Shown: positions 33,360 through 43,779, counted from the stretch's first letter. The stretch is DNA of 64,000 nt from Serratia symbiotica (GCF_000821185.2 NZ_CP050855.1:124001-188000); one strand, 5' to 3'. Program-made: numbers and translations. Notes: generated from the sequence alone by a model not told the origin.

Positions 33360-33436
33360 CGGCGAGTAGCGCAGCTTGGTAGCGCAACTGGTTTGGGACC
33401 AGTGGGTCGGAGGTTCGAATCCTCTCTCGCCGACCA
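33360..33436 (+). tRNA. tRNA-Pro (anticodon TGG), first of two identical copies
   Basis: This 77-nt tRNA has acceptor CGGCGAG/CTCGCCG, anticodon loop TTTGGGA (TGG), and encoded CCA. It is identical over its whole length to the copy at 60936-61012, but the flanks differ. In E. coli the comparable spot (before the yhjK-dctA-yhjJ neighbourhood) holds proK, which from memory has anticodon CGG. Confidence 0.95.
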
Positions 33437-33444
33437 CATTTAAG

Positions 33445-33472
33445 AAACCTGCTTTTTAAGCAGGTTTTTTTT
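33445..33472 (+). terminator. Terminator of tRNA-Pro
   Basis: AAACCTGCTT pairs with AAGCAGGTTT around a TTT loop and is followed by an eight-T run, 9 bp after the tRNA. Confidence 0.9.
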
Positions 33473-33591
33473 CGTCCACCGTTTAACGGGATGAGAACTT
33501 ATGCAGAAGTTTTGCCCTAAATGGCAGCAACTTTGTGAAAATATTTATCCTTAATAAAAACGCATTCTCCTTAATTCTCAACTCTTCCCTT

Positions 33592-33791
33592 TATACCCTA
33601 AATCATGCGCGTGGCAGGAAGGCGGCAACGCAGCGACAAATCGGTAGGGAGCCGATTTGAACCGCCCTTGCGCTGGGCCGTAGGCTGAACCTCAGGGATG
33701 AGGTTGATTAATCCCCAAGCGCTGACAACCGTCAGTGATTGAGGTGAGCGAGGAAAGCTCCCGCACAGGCAACTTGAAGTATGACGGGTAA
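33592..33791. repeat. Composite palindromic repeat, copy 4
   Basis: The element begins TATACCCTAAATCATGCG...GGCAGGAAGGCGGCAA and ends GCAACTTGAAGTATGACGGGTA. It carries the nested palindrome CAAATCGG-TAGGGAG-CCGATTTG at 33637-33659, the most symmetrical copy, and the core TGACAACCGTCAGTGATTGA. Orientation is opposite to copies 1, 5 and 6. Confidence 0.75.
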
Positions 33792-33800
33792 ATCAATATT

Positions 33801-34195
33801 CAAAGTAGTGTAATGTCATTTATTCACGCTAATCGGCCCTGATTAATGCGCAATGATTTTGCTTCGACAATGCATGGCGATGAACCTGCCTGCTTCAGTT
33901 AACGGCATCAGGGGGTATGAACCGATCTTAAAACCTATCCCATTAGGCTCTTAATGCATTCACATGCCCCCTATCTGATAGTTTCAGGGTGTCGGACACT
34001 AGGTGGTTTTGTTACCCTGGGCCTAAATTAGAGACATCCCGCTTAGAATAAGACTGAAACCCTCAGTTTTCTTGATTTGCTAGCAGTATGGAAAGTTAGC
34101 AACACCAGGCAATTGAGTATACTCAGACCTGTTCGAGAAGGAGGGTAATACAGTCCTCTTTTTTTTATTTCAACCCGATTTCGCGGAGGGCAGGT
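33801..34195. other. Spacer before pdeK, no recognisable content
   Basis: About 400 bp without a credible open frame. It probably holds the pdeK promoter and leader. I see no recognisable site, repeat or gene remnant. Confidence 0.4.
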
Positions 34196-36202
34196 TTGCG
34201 GGTCAAGCGTTCGTTAACGATTAAACAGATGGCAACGGTGTCTGGCGTGGCGTTTGTGACCATTTGCCTATTTATCGTGATCCAGTTATTCCACTTTGTG
34301 CAACAGCGCAGGGATGACTACGCCCAACAACTGGAAATCATCGCTCACGCGGTGCGTAAACCGCTGGCTGAGGCTGTGCTGCGCATGGATATGCCGGAAA
34401 CCAACCGGGTATTGAACCAGCTATTGCCAGTGGGGATACTGGCCCAGGCAGATATTCTGTTGCCCAACGAATTTCAGGCCTTGCACGCTAATTTTCCACC
34501 GGAACGTCCGGTGCCAACGCTGATCGCCAGGCTGTTCGAACTGCCGATCCAGATTTCCGTTCCGCTTTATCCGCTGGAGTGGGGGCCAGCCAACTCACAG
34601 CCGATGGCCTACCTGGCACTGCAAGCAGATTCGTTTCGTATGTACCAGTTTATCCTCAGCATGCTGTCAACCATGTTGGTGACCTACCTGCTGTTAGCGC
34701 TGATTTTATCGATAGCCATCACTTGGTGTATGAACCAACTAATGGTATATCCGTTGCGTGTGATAGCGAAGGAACTGGATAATATTTCGCAGGATGAAGC
34801 TCCCTACCATCAACTGATGCTGCCAGCTTTGCATCAGGACGACGAACTTGGCTTGTTGGTGCGCAATTACAACCGTAATCAGCAGATTTTGGCCAAAATG
34901 CATGCCGAGATGAGGTGCCTTAGCACCCATAACCCGGTCACCGGCCTACCGAATCAGGTGCTGTTTACCGCACTGCTGGAACAGCATATTGCCTCTAGCC
35001 TGCGACCTGAGCGTTTTAACCTGCTGGTTCTCGGCATTGAGACGTTGCATGAGGCATCTGGGGTGCTAAACCTGGCGATGTGCGAAGCGTTGCTGTTAGC
35101 ACTGATGCAGAAATTACGCCGTTGCGTCGATGAAAACACTATTCTGGCGCAACTGAGTAACACCGAATTCGCCATACTGCCCAAGGGGATTGAACGGCCA
35201 TTCCACGCCATGCAGCTAGCGCGCAGTATCATGACAGAGATTAACGCGCCGCTGAGCATGAAAGATCTGGCGCTGCGCCCAAGCGCCGGCATTGGTATAG
35301 CGCATTATTTTAACCAGGAGCATAGTGCTGAGCACCTGCTACGCAGCGCCACCTCAGCGATGATGTCCGCCCAGCGTATAGGTAAAAATCAGATTCTGTT
35401 TTTCGAACCCAGCCTGACGGCAAAAACTCAAAAACGGCTGACGCAGGAAAGCGAGATCCTGCACGCCATCGAACAGTGCCACTTCTCGCTATTTTTACAG
35501 CCGCAGTTTGACATGCAGTCCAATGCGGTGATCGGTGCCGAAGCGTTGTTACGCTGGCAGCAATATGATGGCAGCTTTACCCTGCCGTCCGACGTGATAC
35601 CGCTGGCGGAAGAGCTAGGGGTGATCGTGCCGCTCGGCAACTGGGTGATTGAAGAGTCTTGCCGCATTCTGGCGAACTGGCAACATCGGGGCATTACGCT
35701 GCCACTGGCGGTCAACATCTCCGGCATTCAGATGCAGAATGAAGACTTTGTATCGCACCTAAAGAGCGTGCTGGCGCAACATCGGATCGATCCGTGCAAG
35801 CTGCTGCTAGAAATTACCGAAACAGTGCGCATCGACGATCTCAATCAAGCGCTGACGTTGCTGCGTGAGCTACATGAACTAGGACTGTCTATCGCTTTGG
35901 ATGATTTTGGCATGGGGTATTCCAGCTTGGAGTATCTTTACCGCCTGAAATGCCTGCCAATCGATCTGATTAAAATCGACAAAAGCTTTATTCAAGAGCT
36001 ACCGGAAGACGACGCTATGGTGCGCATCGTCAGAGCAATCTCTGATGTGCTCAACCTACCGATGATGGCCGAGGGCATTGAAAGCGCTGCGCAGCGCGAC
36101 TGGTTACTGCGGCATGGCATTCACTCTGGGCAAGGCTTTTTGTTTGCGCGCCCGTTGCCGCGTGAGGAGTTTGAGGCCCGGTTTTGCTGCGCTGCGGACT
36201 GA
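34196..36202 (+). CDS. pdeK: Membrane cyclic-di-GMP phosphodiesterase, HmsP/YhjK-like
   Basis: This predicted c-di-GMP hydrolase of 668 residues has the length and sequence character of Yersinia HmsP, which lowers biofilm formation. It starts at TTG 34196 (MRVKRSLTIKQMATVSG) after GGAGGG. An N-terminal membrane segment (residues about 13-33), a periplasmic sensor region, a second segment (about 150-180), a HAMP-like linker, then a degenerate GGDEF (SNTEF near residue 322) and a C-terminal EAL domain follow. The EAL residues are intact: EALLRW, NISGIQ, LEITET, DDFGMGYSSL, KIDKSFI, AEGIES, QGFLFARPL. So it should degrade, not make, c-di-GMP. It sits next to dctA and yhjJ, as in E. coli. Confidence 0.9.
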   Translation: MRVKRSLTIKQMATVSGVAFVTICLFIVIQLFHFVQQRRDDYAQQLEIIAHAVRKPLAEAVLRMDMPETNRVLNQLLPVGILAQADILLPNEFQALHANFPPERPVPTLIARLFELPIQISVPLYPLEWGPANSQPMAYLALQADSFRMYQFILSMLSTMLVTYLLLALILSIAITWCMNQLMVYPLRVIAKELDNISQDEAPYHQLMLPALHQDDELGLLVRNYNRNQQILAKMHAEMRCLSTHNPVTGLPNQVLFTALLEQHIASSLRPERFNLLVLGIETLHEASGVLNLAMCEALLLALMQKLRRCVDENTILAQLSNTEFAILPKGIERPFHAMQLARSIMTEINAPLSMKDLALRPSAGIGIAHYFNQEHSAEHLLRSATSAMMSAQRIGKNQILFFEPSLTAKTQKRLTQESEILHAIEQCHFSLFLQPQFDMQSNAVIGAEALLRWQQYDGSFTLPSDVIPLAEELGVIVPLGNWVIEESCRILANWQHRGITLPLAVNISGIQMQNEDFVSHLKSVLAQHRIDPCKLLLEITETVRIDDLNQALTLLRELHELGLSIALDDFGMGYSSLEYLYRLKCLPIDLIKIDKSFIQELPEDDAMVRIVRAISDVLNLPMMAEGIESAAQRDWLLRHGIHSGQGFLFARPLPREEFEARFCCAAD

Positions 36203-36469
36203 TTTTCTTCTCTGTGGCTCACCGTGTCTGTCCATAGCTGCTTCATTTTCGCCGTTTTTGTGCTCATACCAGGAAAATAAAAGATGTCGCAATCTCCAAT
36301 TTTTCTTCCAGCTTGACGCGTTTCAGTTCTTAAATTCACACCGTTCCTGATGTCATGCTGAAACAAATTATTTCCATGTTGTTAATTGAGTGTTATTTTT
36401 TGTGCCTGAGATTAACAGGGGGATCAATAGATTGCCGCCTGGTTCGTCTTTCCCCTAAAGGATATTTTT

Positions 36470-37755
36470 ATGAAAATAACTATTTTTAAAAGCCTCTATT
36501 TTCAGGTAATAACAGCAATTACGTTGGGTATCTTGCTGGGTCATTTCTATCCCGACATCGGCACTCAAATGAAACCACTGGGCGATGGATTCGTTAAGCT
36601 GATCAAGATGATTATTGCTCCGGTGATCTTCTGCACCGTGGTGAGCGGCATCGCGGGCATGGAAAGCATGAAGGCCGTGGGGCGTACCGGTGCTATCGCA
36701 CTGATCTACTTTGAGGTTGTCAGCACTGTCGCGCTGATTATCGGTTTAGTGATCGTCAATCTGATGCAGCCTGGGGTTGGCATGAATATTGATGCTAGCA
36801 CATTGGACACTAAAGCGGTGGTAATCTATGCTGAGCAAGCGAAACAGCAGGGCATCATTGCGTTCCTACTGGACATTATTCCCGGCAGTATGATTGGCGC
36901 ATTCGCTAGCGGCAACATTCTACAGGTGCTGTTGTTTGCTGTGTTGTTCGGTTTCGTGCTGCATAACCTGGGTGAAAAGGGTCAGTTGATCTTCAATGTG
37001 ATCGACAGTTTTGCTCAGGTCATTTTCGGCATCATCAACATGATTATGCGGCTAGCTCCGCTGGGGGCGTTCGGTGCCATGGCGTTCACTATCGGTAAAT
37101 ATGGCTTGGCACTCTGGTACAGCTCGGCCAGTTGATCGCCTGCTTCTATATCACCTGTATCCTGTTCGTGGTGGTAGTGCTGGGGTCGATTGCCCGTGCC
37201 AACGGTTTCAGCATCTTCAAATTCGTTAACTACATCAAGGAAGAGCTATTGATTGTGCTCGGCACCTCGTCTTCCGAGTCCGTGCTGCCGCGCATGCTGG
37301 GCAAGATGGAAAAGCTGGGGTGCAAGAAGTCGGTGGTGGGGTTGGTTATCCCTACCGGCTATTCATTCAATCTCGATGGCACCTCGATTTATCTGACCAT
37401 GGCGGCGGTGTTTATTGCGCAGGCCACCAATACCCATATGGACATCATTCATCAGATTGCCCTACTGGCGGTGCTGCTTCTGTCCTCCAAAGGGGCGGCG
37501 GGTGTGACCGGTAGCGGCTTTATCGTACTGGCCGCCACCATTTCTGCGGTAGGGCATTTGCCGCTAGCCGGTCTGGCGTTGATTTTGGGCATTGACCGCT
37601 TTATGTCTGAAGCGCGAGCGCTGACCAACCTGGTGGGTAATGGCGTTGCTACCGTGGTGGTGGCGAAGTGGTGCGAGCAGTTAGATGAGAATCAATTGAA
37701 AAATACTCTGAACAACAAAAATGGCGGCGCTGATAAAGCGCTATCTTCCACCTGA
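36470..37755 (+). pseudogene. dctA: dctA, C4-dicarboxylate:cation symporter, single-base frameshift
   Basis: DctA imports succinate, fumarate, malate and aspartate aerobically. The first 221 codons read [20 protein letters not shown] to [11 protein letters not shown] and then run into TGA at 37133-37135. The second frame continues without loss as [20 protein letters not shown] to the end at 37755. The whole span is one base short of the 428-residue family length, so one base was lost near 37104 (GGC-CTT became GGCTT). Functional motifs such as [12 protein letters not shown] and [18 protein letters not shown] are in the detached second half. Apart from the one base it looks fresh. Confidence 0.85.
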
Positions 37756-37834
37756 TGCTAATGCTAAATCATCGGTTGCTTTAGCAGCCGGTGACGCTTG
37801 CCCCCTGTCATGATTTCTTGCATTTAAAACTCGA

Positions 37835-38729
37835 CTAGCCATTATTTTTCACGATGCTGTGTGGTTACTGCCAAGCGCGCAGGCTGAAGCACTACAACCC
37901 AATCCAGCGTGGCGGCAGGGGGGCTTGCCAACGGGGTTTTCATGGCAACTCTTCAGTACGCCGCAGCGGCCGAATGACCGCATCGAATTGCGGCTGAGGA
38001 TCAATACCGGTTCTCTGGCGGAGTCTTCTCAACAGATCGGCTCCGCCCATTTGTTGCCGCGCCTGTCTCTGGGGCACAGCGGAAGTCTTTCCACGTTGCA
38101 ACTTCGTTCGCTATGGCAGCAGAGCCTCGACGATGAACGGCCTTTACCGCTAGCCATCAGCTCTTATGACTTCACCATTTACAATCTCAGTTTGCCAAAT
38201 AACCGCCCCGACCTGCTGAAAGATGCGTTGGTGTGGCTTTCCGATATCACTGGCAAGCTGGCTCTCAATGAGCACGGGGTGCAGGTGGTGATGAGTGTCT
38301 GCATCGATCCAGTTGGCACCTTCCCGCCAAATCTGCAAGATGCCTGGTGGCGTTGTCGTCTGAAAGGTTCGACATTGGCGGCACAGGATCCGGCTCAGCC
38401 GGTGAAGCTGCCAGTCAATATCGCGCAACTGAGCAAACTGTTTGCCGCCTATGCACACACCGGTACTGATGAGCCAGCGTTTAGGTTCTCAGCAAAGAGG
38501 TGTGGTGGATATCGCTCTGGAGCAGTATCAGAGGTTGCGTCAAACGTTCCTGTTTGGCTTGACGCTTGAGGCGCTGGATTGGGAGTTGAAATTGCAGCTT
38601 TCTCAGGATGTGACCTTGGCGCTGAAACAACCAGAAGGTGAGCCGGAAATGAGTATGAAGCAGTTGCAGGAAACCTATAACAGTATCATGTCTACAGCGT
38701 CTTGTGGTGGCGAAAGCGGTGGATCTTAG
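37835..38729 (+). pseudogene. yhjJ: yhjJ, M16-like zinc-protease family protein, deleted and frameshifted
   Basis: The 5' half reads AQAEALQPNPAWRQGGLPTG, with later blocks FNLSLPNNR-like YNLSLPNNRPDLLKDALVWL and WWRCRLKGSTLAAQDPAQPV. It then jumps directly to KLFAAYAHTGTDE, which in E. coli YhjJ (498 residues) comes about 200 residues later. After that a one-base shift is needed to read QQRGVVDIALEQYQRLRQTF to MSMKQLQETYNSIM. The start codon and most of the signal peptide are also lost. Three lesions: a dead gene. It follows dctA as in E. coli. Confidence 0.85.
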
Positions 38730-39051
38730 CACACGGCAGCCTTGAGGGGGGGGGGAGGTTTCGGCCACCTCCGCTACGGTATAGCACTTTGATGATGTGA
38801 TAACCGAACTGGGTTTTGACCGAGCCATGGGGTTTGAGCAGTGGAATGCTAAACACTGCTTTATCAAAGGCAGCGCCCATGCTGCTTTTGATAAACTCGC
38901 CCAACGAGCCACCATGACGTTTTGACGGGCAGCCTGAGTATTTGCGCGCCAGCGTATCGAAGCTGACGTCGCGCTTCAGCTCGACCAGCAGCACATTGGT
39001 CAATTTTTCATTGTCCACCAGTATGTGCAGGGCGCATGCCGTCTTTGCCAT
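38692..39051 (-). CDS. ppiC: Peptidyl-prolyl cis-trans isomerase C (parvulin) with C-terminal extension
   Basis: PpiC is a small cytoplasmic parvulin. The domain reads [20 protein letters not shown]... to [12 protein letters not shown] and is complete, including the active-site blocks [13 protein letters not shown] and [10 protein letters not shown]. coli PpiC stops right there at 93 residues. Here the frame continues another 25 or so residues ([15 protein letters not shown]...) to a stop at 38692, through a run of ten C on the coding strand (G at 38746-38755), and overlaps the end of the yhjJ pseudogene. The extension is probably non-native. In E. coli ppiC lies beside ilvC; here it lies beside yhjJ. 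Confidence 0.85.
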   Translation of the reverse strand: MAKTACALHILVDNEKLTNVLLVELKRDVSFDTLARKYSGCPSKRHGGSLGEFIKSSMGAAFDKAVFSIPLLKPHGSVKTQFGYHIIKVLYRSGGGRNLPPPSRLPCAKIHRFRHHKTL

Positions 39052-39087
39052 GGTATTGCCTTTATCAATGCGGAAATTGCGCTGATT

Positions 39088-39364
39088 ATACCCTATGAAT
39101 TTCAAGTTGCAGCTAGGCGGCAAATTCGTGAGTCTCCAGGCGATGACCCAAGTAAGTCACTGGGGTGGCAACGTTGCCGGGACAAATCGGTCGGGAACCC
39201 ATTTGAATGCCGCAAAGTGGTAGCCCGAAGGGGAAATTACAAGGATTTGATTTCTATTAGATTTGAACGTGGTTTGCCGCAGCCTCGTAAGAGAGGTGAT
39301 CCATCGATGGGCCACGTAACTGAGTGCAGCCACCCACGCTACAGCTTGAAAGACGACGGGTATA
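39088..39364. repeat. Composite palindromic repeat, copy 5 (ppiC-rep spacer)
   Basis: The left end is TATACCCTATGAATTTCAAG and the right end AGCTTGAAAGACGACGGGTA. The nested palindrome CAAATCGG-TCGGGAA-CCCATTTG lies at 39183-39205. It occupies the gap between the ppiC and rep starts and no gene is seen there; open frames crossing it are artefacts of the repeat. Confidence 0.75.
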
Positions 39365-39436
39365 TGCCTGTTAAATCTCATCGGCACTTTCTGCTACAAT
39401 CTCCTGCCACCTTATCAAGTCGAGCAACAAAGCGCC

Positions 39437-41461
39437 ATGCGATTAAACCCCAGCCAACAACAAGCTGTCGAATTCGTTACCGGGCCTTGCCTGGTGCTGG
39501 CCGGTGCCGGTTCCGGCAAGACGCGCGTCATTACCAACAAGATTGCTCACCTGATCCACCACTGCGGCTATCAAGCGCGGCACATCGCTGCCGTGACTTT
39601 TACCAATAAGGCTGCGCATGAGATGAAAGAGCGCGTGGTGCAAACCATGGGGCGCAAAGAAGCGCGCGGACTAATGATTTCCACCTTCCATACTTTGGGG
39701 CTGGAGATCATCAAGCGGGAATACGGCGTGTTGGAAATGAAGCCCCATTTTTCGTTGTTTGACGATCAGGATCAGCTTGCCCTGCTGAAAGATCTGACTG
39801 AAAAGTGGCTGGAAAATGACAAAACGTTGGTGGCGCAGCTTATTTCCACCATTTCCCATTGGAAAAACGATCTGATCGATCCCACACAAGCGATAGCGTT
39901 GGCGCACTCTGAACGCGACAAGCTGTTCGCTCATTGCTACGGCCTGTATCACGCCCATATGCGGGCCTGCAATGTGCTGGATTTCGATGATCTGATCCTG
40001 TTGCCAACCCTGCTGCTGCGGTGCAACGAAGAGGTGTGCGAGCGCTGGCAGAAGCGCATTCGCTACCTGCTGGTGGACGAATATCAAGATACCAACACCA
40101 GCCAGTATGAACTGGTGAAACTGCTGGTGGGTAACCGTGCGCGCTTTACTGTGGTCGGTGATGATGACCAGTCGATCTACTCTTGGCGCGGGGCGCGGCC
40201 GCAGAATCTGGCGTTGCTGAAGGAAAATTTTCCGGCGCTGCGGGTGATCAAGCTGGAACAGAACTACCGTTCCAGCGAACGTATTTTGAAAGCAGCCAAC
40301 ATTCTGATCGCGAATAATCCACACGTTTTTGAAAAACGGCTGTTTTCCACGCTGGGTTATGGTGAAGAACTGAAAGTCATTACCGCGACTAACGAAGACC
40401 ATGAGGCTGAGCGGGTGGTGGGGGAACTGATCGCTCACCACTTTGTGAAAAAAACCCGCTACGGCGATTACGCGATCCTCTATCGCGGCAACCACCAGTC
40501 TCGGTTGTTCGAAAAGATGCTGATGCAGAACCGCATCCCCTACAAGATTTCCGGCGGTACCTCGTTCTTCTCGCGGCCAGAGATCAAGGATCTGCTGGCC
40601 TATCTACGGGTGTTGACCAACCCGGACGATGACAGCGCCTTCTTGCGTATCGTCAATACGCCTAAGCGCGAGATTGGCCCGGCGACGCTACAAAAATTGG
40701 GTGAGTGGGCCAATCAGCGTAACAAGAGCTTGTTCCGTGCTAGCTTCGATCTGGGCCTCAGCCAGCATCTGAGCGGCCGTGGGCTGGAGTCATTGCAGCG
40801 TTTTACCCACTGGTTGGGCGGCATTGCTAAGCTTGCTGAGTGTGATCCGGTTACGGCGGTGCGCGATCTGATCCACGGTGTTGATTACGAAAGTTGGCTG
40901 TTTGAAACCTCCCCTAGCCCTAAAGCTGCTGAAATGCGTATGAAAAACGTTAATACGCTGTTTGGCTGGATGACAGAAATGTTGGCAGGCAGCGAGTTGG
41001 AAGAACCGATGATGCTGAACCAGGTGGTCGCCCGTTTCACCTTGCGCGATATGATGGAACGCGGCGAAAGCGAAGAACAACAAGACCAGGTGCAACTGAT
41101 GACATTGCACGCCTCAAAGGGCCTGGAGTTCCCCTATGTGTTCCTGGTGGGAATGGAAGAGGGATTATTACCGCATCAGAGCAGTATCGATGAGGATAAC
41201 ATCGATGAAGAGCGGCGTTTGGCCTATGTGGGGATCACCCGCGCCCAAAAAACACTGATTTTCACCCTGTGCCGTGAACGCCGCCAGTATGGCGAACTGG
41301 TGCGGCCTGAACCGAGCCGTTTTCTGTTGGAGTTGCCGCAAGACGATCTGACGTGGGAAAGCGGGCCTAAGGTGATCAGCCCACAAGAGCGCATGCAGAA
41401 GGGCCAGAGCCATTTAGCCAATATTCGCGCCCAGTTAGCCAAGGCCAAAGGCGAAGGGTAG
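39437..41461 (+). CDS. rep: ATP-dependent DNA helicase Rep
   Basis: Rep is a 3'-5' superfamily-1A helicase that helps forks pass protein roadblocks and is needed for some phage replication. It has 674 residues (E. coli 673). Motifs are present in order: Walker A GAGSGKT (about residues 24-30), [57 protein letters not shown] and ITRAQ. Its promoter must lie in or before repeat copy 5. Confidence 0.97.
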   Translation: MRLNPSQQQAVEFVTGPCLVLAGAGSGKTRVITNKIAHLIHHCGYQARHIAAVTFTNKAAHEMKERVVQTMGRKEARGLMISTFHTLGLEIIKREYGVLEMKPHFSLFDDQDQLALLKDLTEKWLENDKTLVAQLISTISHWKNDLIDPTQAIALAHSERDKLFAHCYGLYHAHMRACNVLDFDDLILLPTLLLRCNEEVCERWQKRIRYLLVDEYQDTNTSQYELVKLLVGNRARFTVVGDDDQSIYSWRGARPQNLALLKENFPALRVIKLEQNYRSSERILKAANILIANNPHVFEKRLFSTLGYGEELKVITATNEDHEAERVVGELIAHHFVKKTRYGDYAILYRGNHQSRLFEKMLMQNRIPYKISGGTSFFSRPEIKDLLAYLRVLTNPDDDSAFLRIVNTPKREIGPATLQKLGEWANQRNKSLFRASFDLGLSQHLSGRGLESLQRFTHWLGGIAKLAECDPVTAVRDLIHGVDYESWLFETSPSPKAAEMRMKNVNTLFGWMTEMLAGSELEEPMMLNQVVARFTLRDMMERGESEEQQDQVQLMTLHASKGLEFPYVFLVGMEEGLLPHQSSIDEDNIDEERRLAYVGITRAQKTLIFTLCRERRQYGELVRPEPSRFLLELPQDDLTWESGPKVISPQERMQKGQSHLANIRAQLAKAKGEG

Positions 41462-41512
41462 AATACCGGGCGCAATTTACGCCGTTGTCACATTAATGTT
41501 GAGCTTCTAGCT

Positions 41513-41894
41513 TCAGCGGCCAGTTACCCACTCGGTGCCGCCGCCGCCGATATCGACCACCAAACGTCGATCAGGCCCGCCAGTGGTGTGCGCGACGTGG
41601 TGGTAAATCAGCCGCATTTCTTCCACGCCGCTGATCACCGGGATCGGACAACTGAGGATTTGCTTGCGTGGAATGTCCTGCAAGCGTTCGGAGAACAGCT
41701 TCAAGCACAGCCTCCGCGTTGCATGGCCTCGTACGATAGGCGATTTTGCTGATCCTGCCCGGCTGCCAACTGCACTTTGCGCTCTTGATGCGCAATAGGA
41801 TCTGAGTACTGCTGACCACTTCGTATATCACCAGCATATGGAAGCTGTTGGAACCAAGGTCGATAGCTACATAGAGCCTGCTGGAATTGAGCAT
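41513..41894 (-). pseudogene. gppA: gppA fragment (guanosine pentaphosphate phosphatase/exopolyphosphatase)
   Basis: GppA converts pppGpp to ppGpp and degrades polyphosphate. The N-terminal frame reads [20 protein letters not shown] and soon loses frame. Another frame gives [14 protein letters not shown] followed at once by [20 protein letters not shown] and [20 protein letters not shown], with about 20 residues missing between. After VTGR the gene stops at 41513, so the C-terminal two thirds (of about 495 residues) are gone. The position between rep and rhlB matches E. coli. Confidence 0.88.
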
Positions 41895-41983
41895 GTTATC
41901 CCCCGTGCCTTTCAAAACGCATCGGTGTGAGCCGCACTTGCTTGCCTCCGGCACTGACCCGGTGTACTAACGAGTGGGTCACC

Positions 41984-42010
41984 TTGATGCAACTTGAAAG
42001 TTATTGGGTC
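41984..42010. repeat. Half copy of the palindromic repeat at the rhlB 3' end
   Basis: GATGCAACTTGAAAGTTATT followed by GGGT resembles one end of the repeat family (GCAACTTGAAGTATGACGGGTA). No partner end is found nearby, so it may be the scar of a deletion that removed most of gppA. Confidence 0.35.
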
Positions 42011-42011
42011 A

Positions 42012-43298
42012 TCAGCCTGAGCATTTGTGGTTGCCGCGCGGTGCGCCGCCGCGACGGGGTGCTGAGTTGCGACGTGGCCCATTGCTACTGCGCGGACGCG
42101 TCAGGCGCTTCGGTGCTGGCAGATCGGTCAGCAAAGCATCGCTATTATACTTGCTTACTGGAATGCTATGACCGGTATAGGCCTCGATCGCCGGTAGGTT
42201 GAGTGCATACTCTTCGCAGGCCAGGCTGATGGAATGACCGCTTTCGCCAGCGCGTCCGGTACGGCCAATGCGGTGCACGTAGTCTTCGCAATCGTCAGGC
42301 AGATCGTAGTTGAATACGTGGGTGACCAACGGGATATGCAGACCGCGCGCGGCGACATCGGTGGCAACCAGAATATCGAGGTTGCCCTTAGTGAAATCGT
42401 CGAGAATGCGCAAACGTTTTTTCTGCGCTACGTCGCCAGTCAGCAAGCCAACGCGGTGACCATCGGTAGCCAGGTGACCCCAGATGTCTTCACAGCGGTG
42501 TTTGGTATTGGCAAAGATGATGGCGCGATCCGGCCACTCTTCTTCGATCAGCGTCTGTAGCAGACGCATTTTTTCTTCATTGGATGGGTAGAACAGTTCT
42601 TCTTTAATGCGGTGGCCGGTTTTCTGTTCCGGTTCCACTTCAACATATTCAGCGTTGTTCATCTGTTCGAAGGCCAATTCACGGACACGGTAGGATAAGG
42701 TGGCAGAGAACAGCATATTCAGGCGTTGGTCAACCGCAGGCATACGGCGGAACAGCCAGCGGATGTCTTTGATAAAGCCCAGATCATACATACGGTCAGC
42801 TTCATCTAGCACCACGACTTGAATGGCACCCAAATCGATGTAGTGCTGTTTGGCATAGTCGATTAAGCGACCAGTGGTGCCGACCAGGATATCTACGCCG
42901 CTTTCCAGCACTTTCAGTTGTTTATCGTAGCCATCGCCGCCGTAGGCCAGGCCCAGCTTCAGGCCAGTGGACTGGGTGAGGGGTTCTGCATCTGAATGGA
43001 TCTGCACCGCCAGTTCACGCGTGGGTGCCATAATTAAGGCGCGCGGCTGGTTGGTTTGGCGATCCTGTTTCGCCTGATGGGTAAGTAAATAGTGAAAAGT
43101 AGACGCTAAAAAAGCCAGCGTCTTTCCGGTACCGGTTTGCGCCTGACCTGCAACGTCACGCCCGGAGAGCGTGAGCGGCAATGCTAACGCTTGGATGGGC
43201 GTGCAATGGTGAAACCCTTTTTTCTCAAGGGCTTCAAGGACTAACGGGTGCAGGGCGAAGTCGGAAAACTTCTGATCAGTCAAGTGTGTTTTGCTCAT
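42012..43298 (-). CDS. rhlB: DEAD-box RNA helicase RhlB
   Basis: RhlB is the degradosome helicase that binds RNase E and unwinds mRNA for PNPase. It has 428 residues (E. coli 421). Motifs: [13 protein letters not shown] (Q motif), [65 protein letters not shown]. The tail is basic ([25 protein letters not shown]). It is divergent from trxA, 131 bp apart, as in E. coli. Confidence 0.96.
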   Translation of the reverse strand: MSKTHLTDQKFSDFALHPLVLEALEKKGFHHCTPIQALALPLTLSGRDVAGQAQTGTGKTLAFLASTFHYLLTHQAKQDRQTNQPRALIMAPTRELAVQIHSDAEPLTQSTGLKLGLAYGGDGYDKQLKVLESGVDILVGTTGRLIDYAKQHYIDLGAIQVVVLDEADRMYDLGFIKDIRWLFRRMPAVDQRLNMLFSATLSYRVRELAFEQMNNAEYVEVEPEQKTGHRIKEELFYPSNEEKMRLLQTLIEEEWPDRAIIFANTKHRCEDIWGHLATDGHRVGLLTGDVAQKKRLRILDDFTKGNLDILVATDVAARGLHIPLVTHVFNYDLPDDCEDYVHRIGRTGRAGESGHSISLACEEYALNLPAIEAYTGHSIPVSKYNSDALLTDLPAPKRLTRPRSSNGPRRNSAPRRGGAPRGNHKCSG

Positions 43299-43429
43299 AG
43301 TATGGTAGAATATCAGCTAACTATTGCTTTACCAAAGCACATCCGTTGAAATAAACGCGGTGAAATGAAATCACCTTGAGTTGGTTAATGCTACACCAAC
43401 AAGGTAGACCTAATCCTGTGGAGTAGAAC

Positions 43430-43756
43430 ATGAGCGATAAAATTATTCACCTGACTGATAATAGCTTCGATAGCAACGTGCTAAAAGCTGAAGGGTCAAT
43501 ACTGGTCGATTTCTGGGCTGAATGGTGTGGGCCGTGCAAGATGATTGCCCCGATTCTGGATGAGATTGCCGAAGAATTCGCCGGCAAACTGACCATCACC
43601 AAGCTGAATATCGATCAGAACCCGGCGACCGCCCCCAAGTACGGTATCCGTGGTATCCCTACGTTGTTGCTGTTCAAGAACGGTGAGGTGGCCGCGACCA
43701 AGGTTGGCGCGTTGTCCAAAGGTCAGCTTAAAGATTTTCTGAACGCAAATTTGTAA
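43430..43756 (+). CDS. trxA: Thioredoxin 1
   Basis: TrxA is the cytoplasmic disulfide reductase for ribonucleotide reductase, PAPS reductase and others, and the processivity partner of T7 polymerase. The 108 residues contain the redox site [13 protein letters not shown] (Cys about 33 and 36), the cis-proline loop [15 protein letters not shown] and the C-terminal helix. GGAGTAG precedes the ATG. A long hairpin follows, then rho. Confidence 0.97.
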   Translation: MSDKIIHLTDNSFDSNVLKAEGSILVDFWAEWCGPCKMIAPILDEIAEEFAGKLTITKLNIDQNPATAPKYGIRGIPTLLLFKNGEVAATKVGALSKGQLKDFLNANL

Positions 43757-43779
43757 TCAGGTGAGAAAGCCAATATCAG

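Noticed and set aside
39025-39609. 194-codon open frame across the ppiC-rep gap
   Set aside because: It crosses the palindromic repeat and the out-of-frame start of rep; no recognisable protein.
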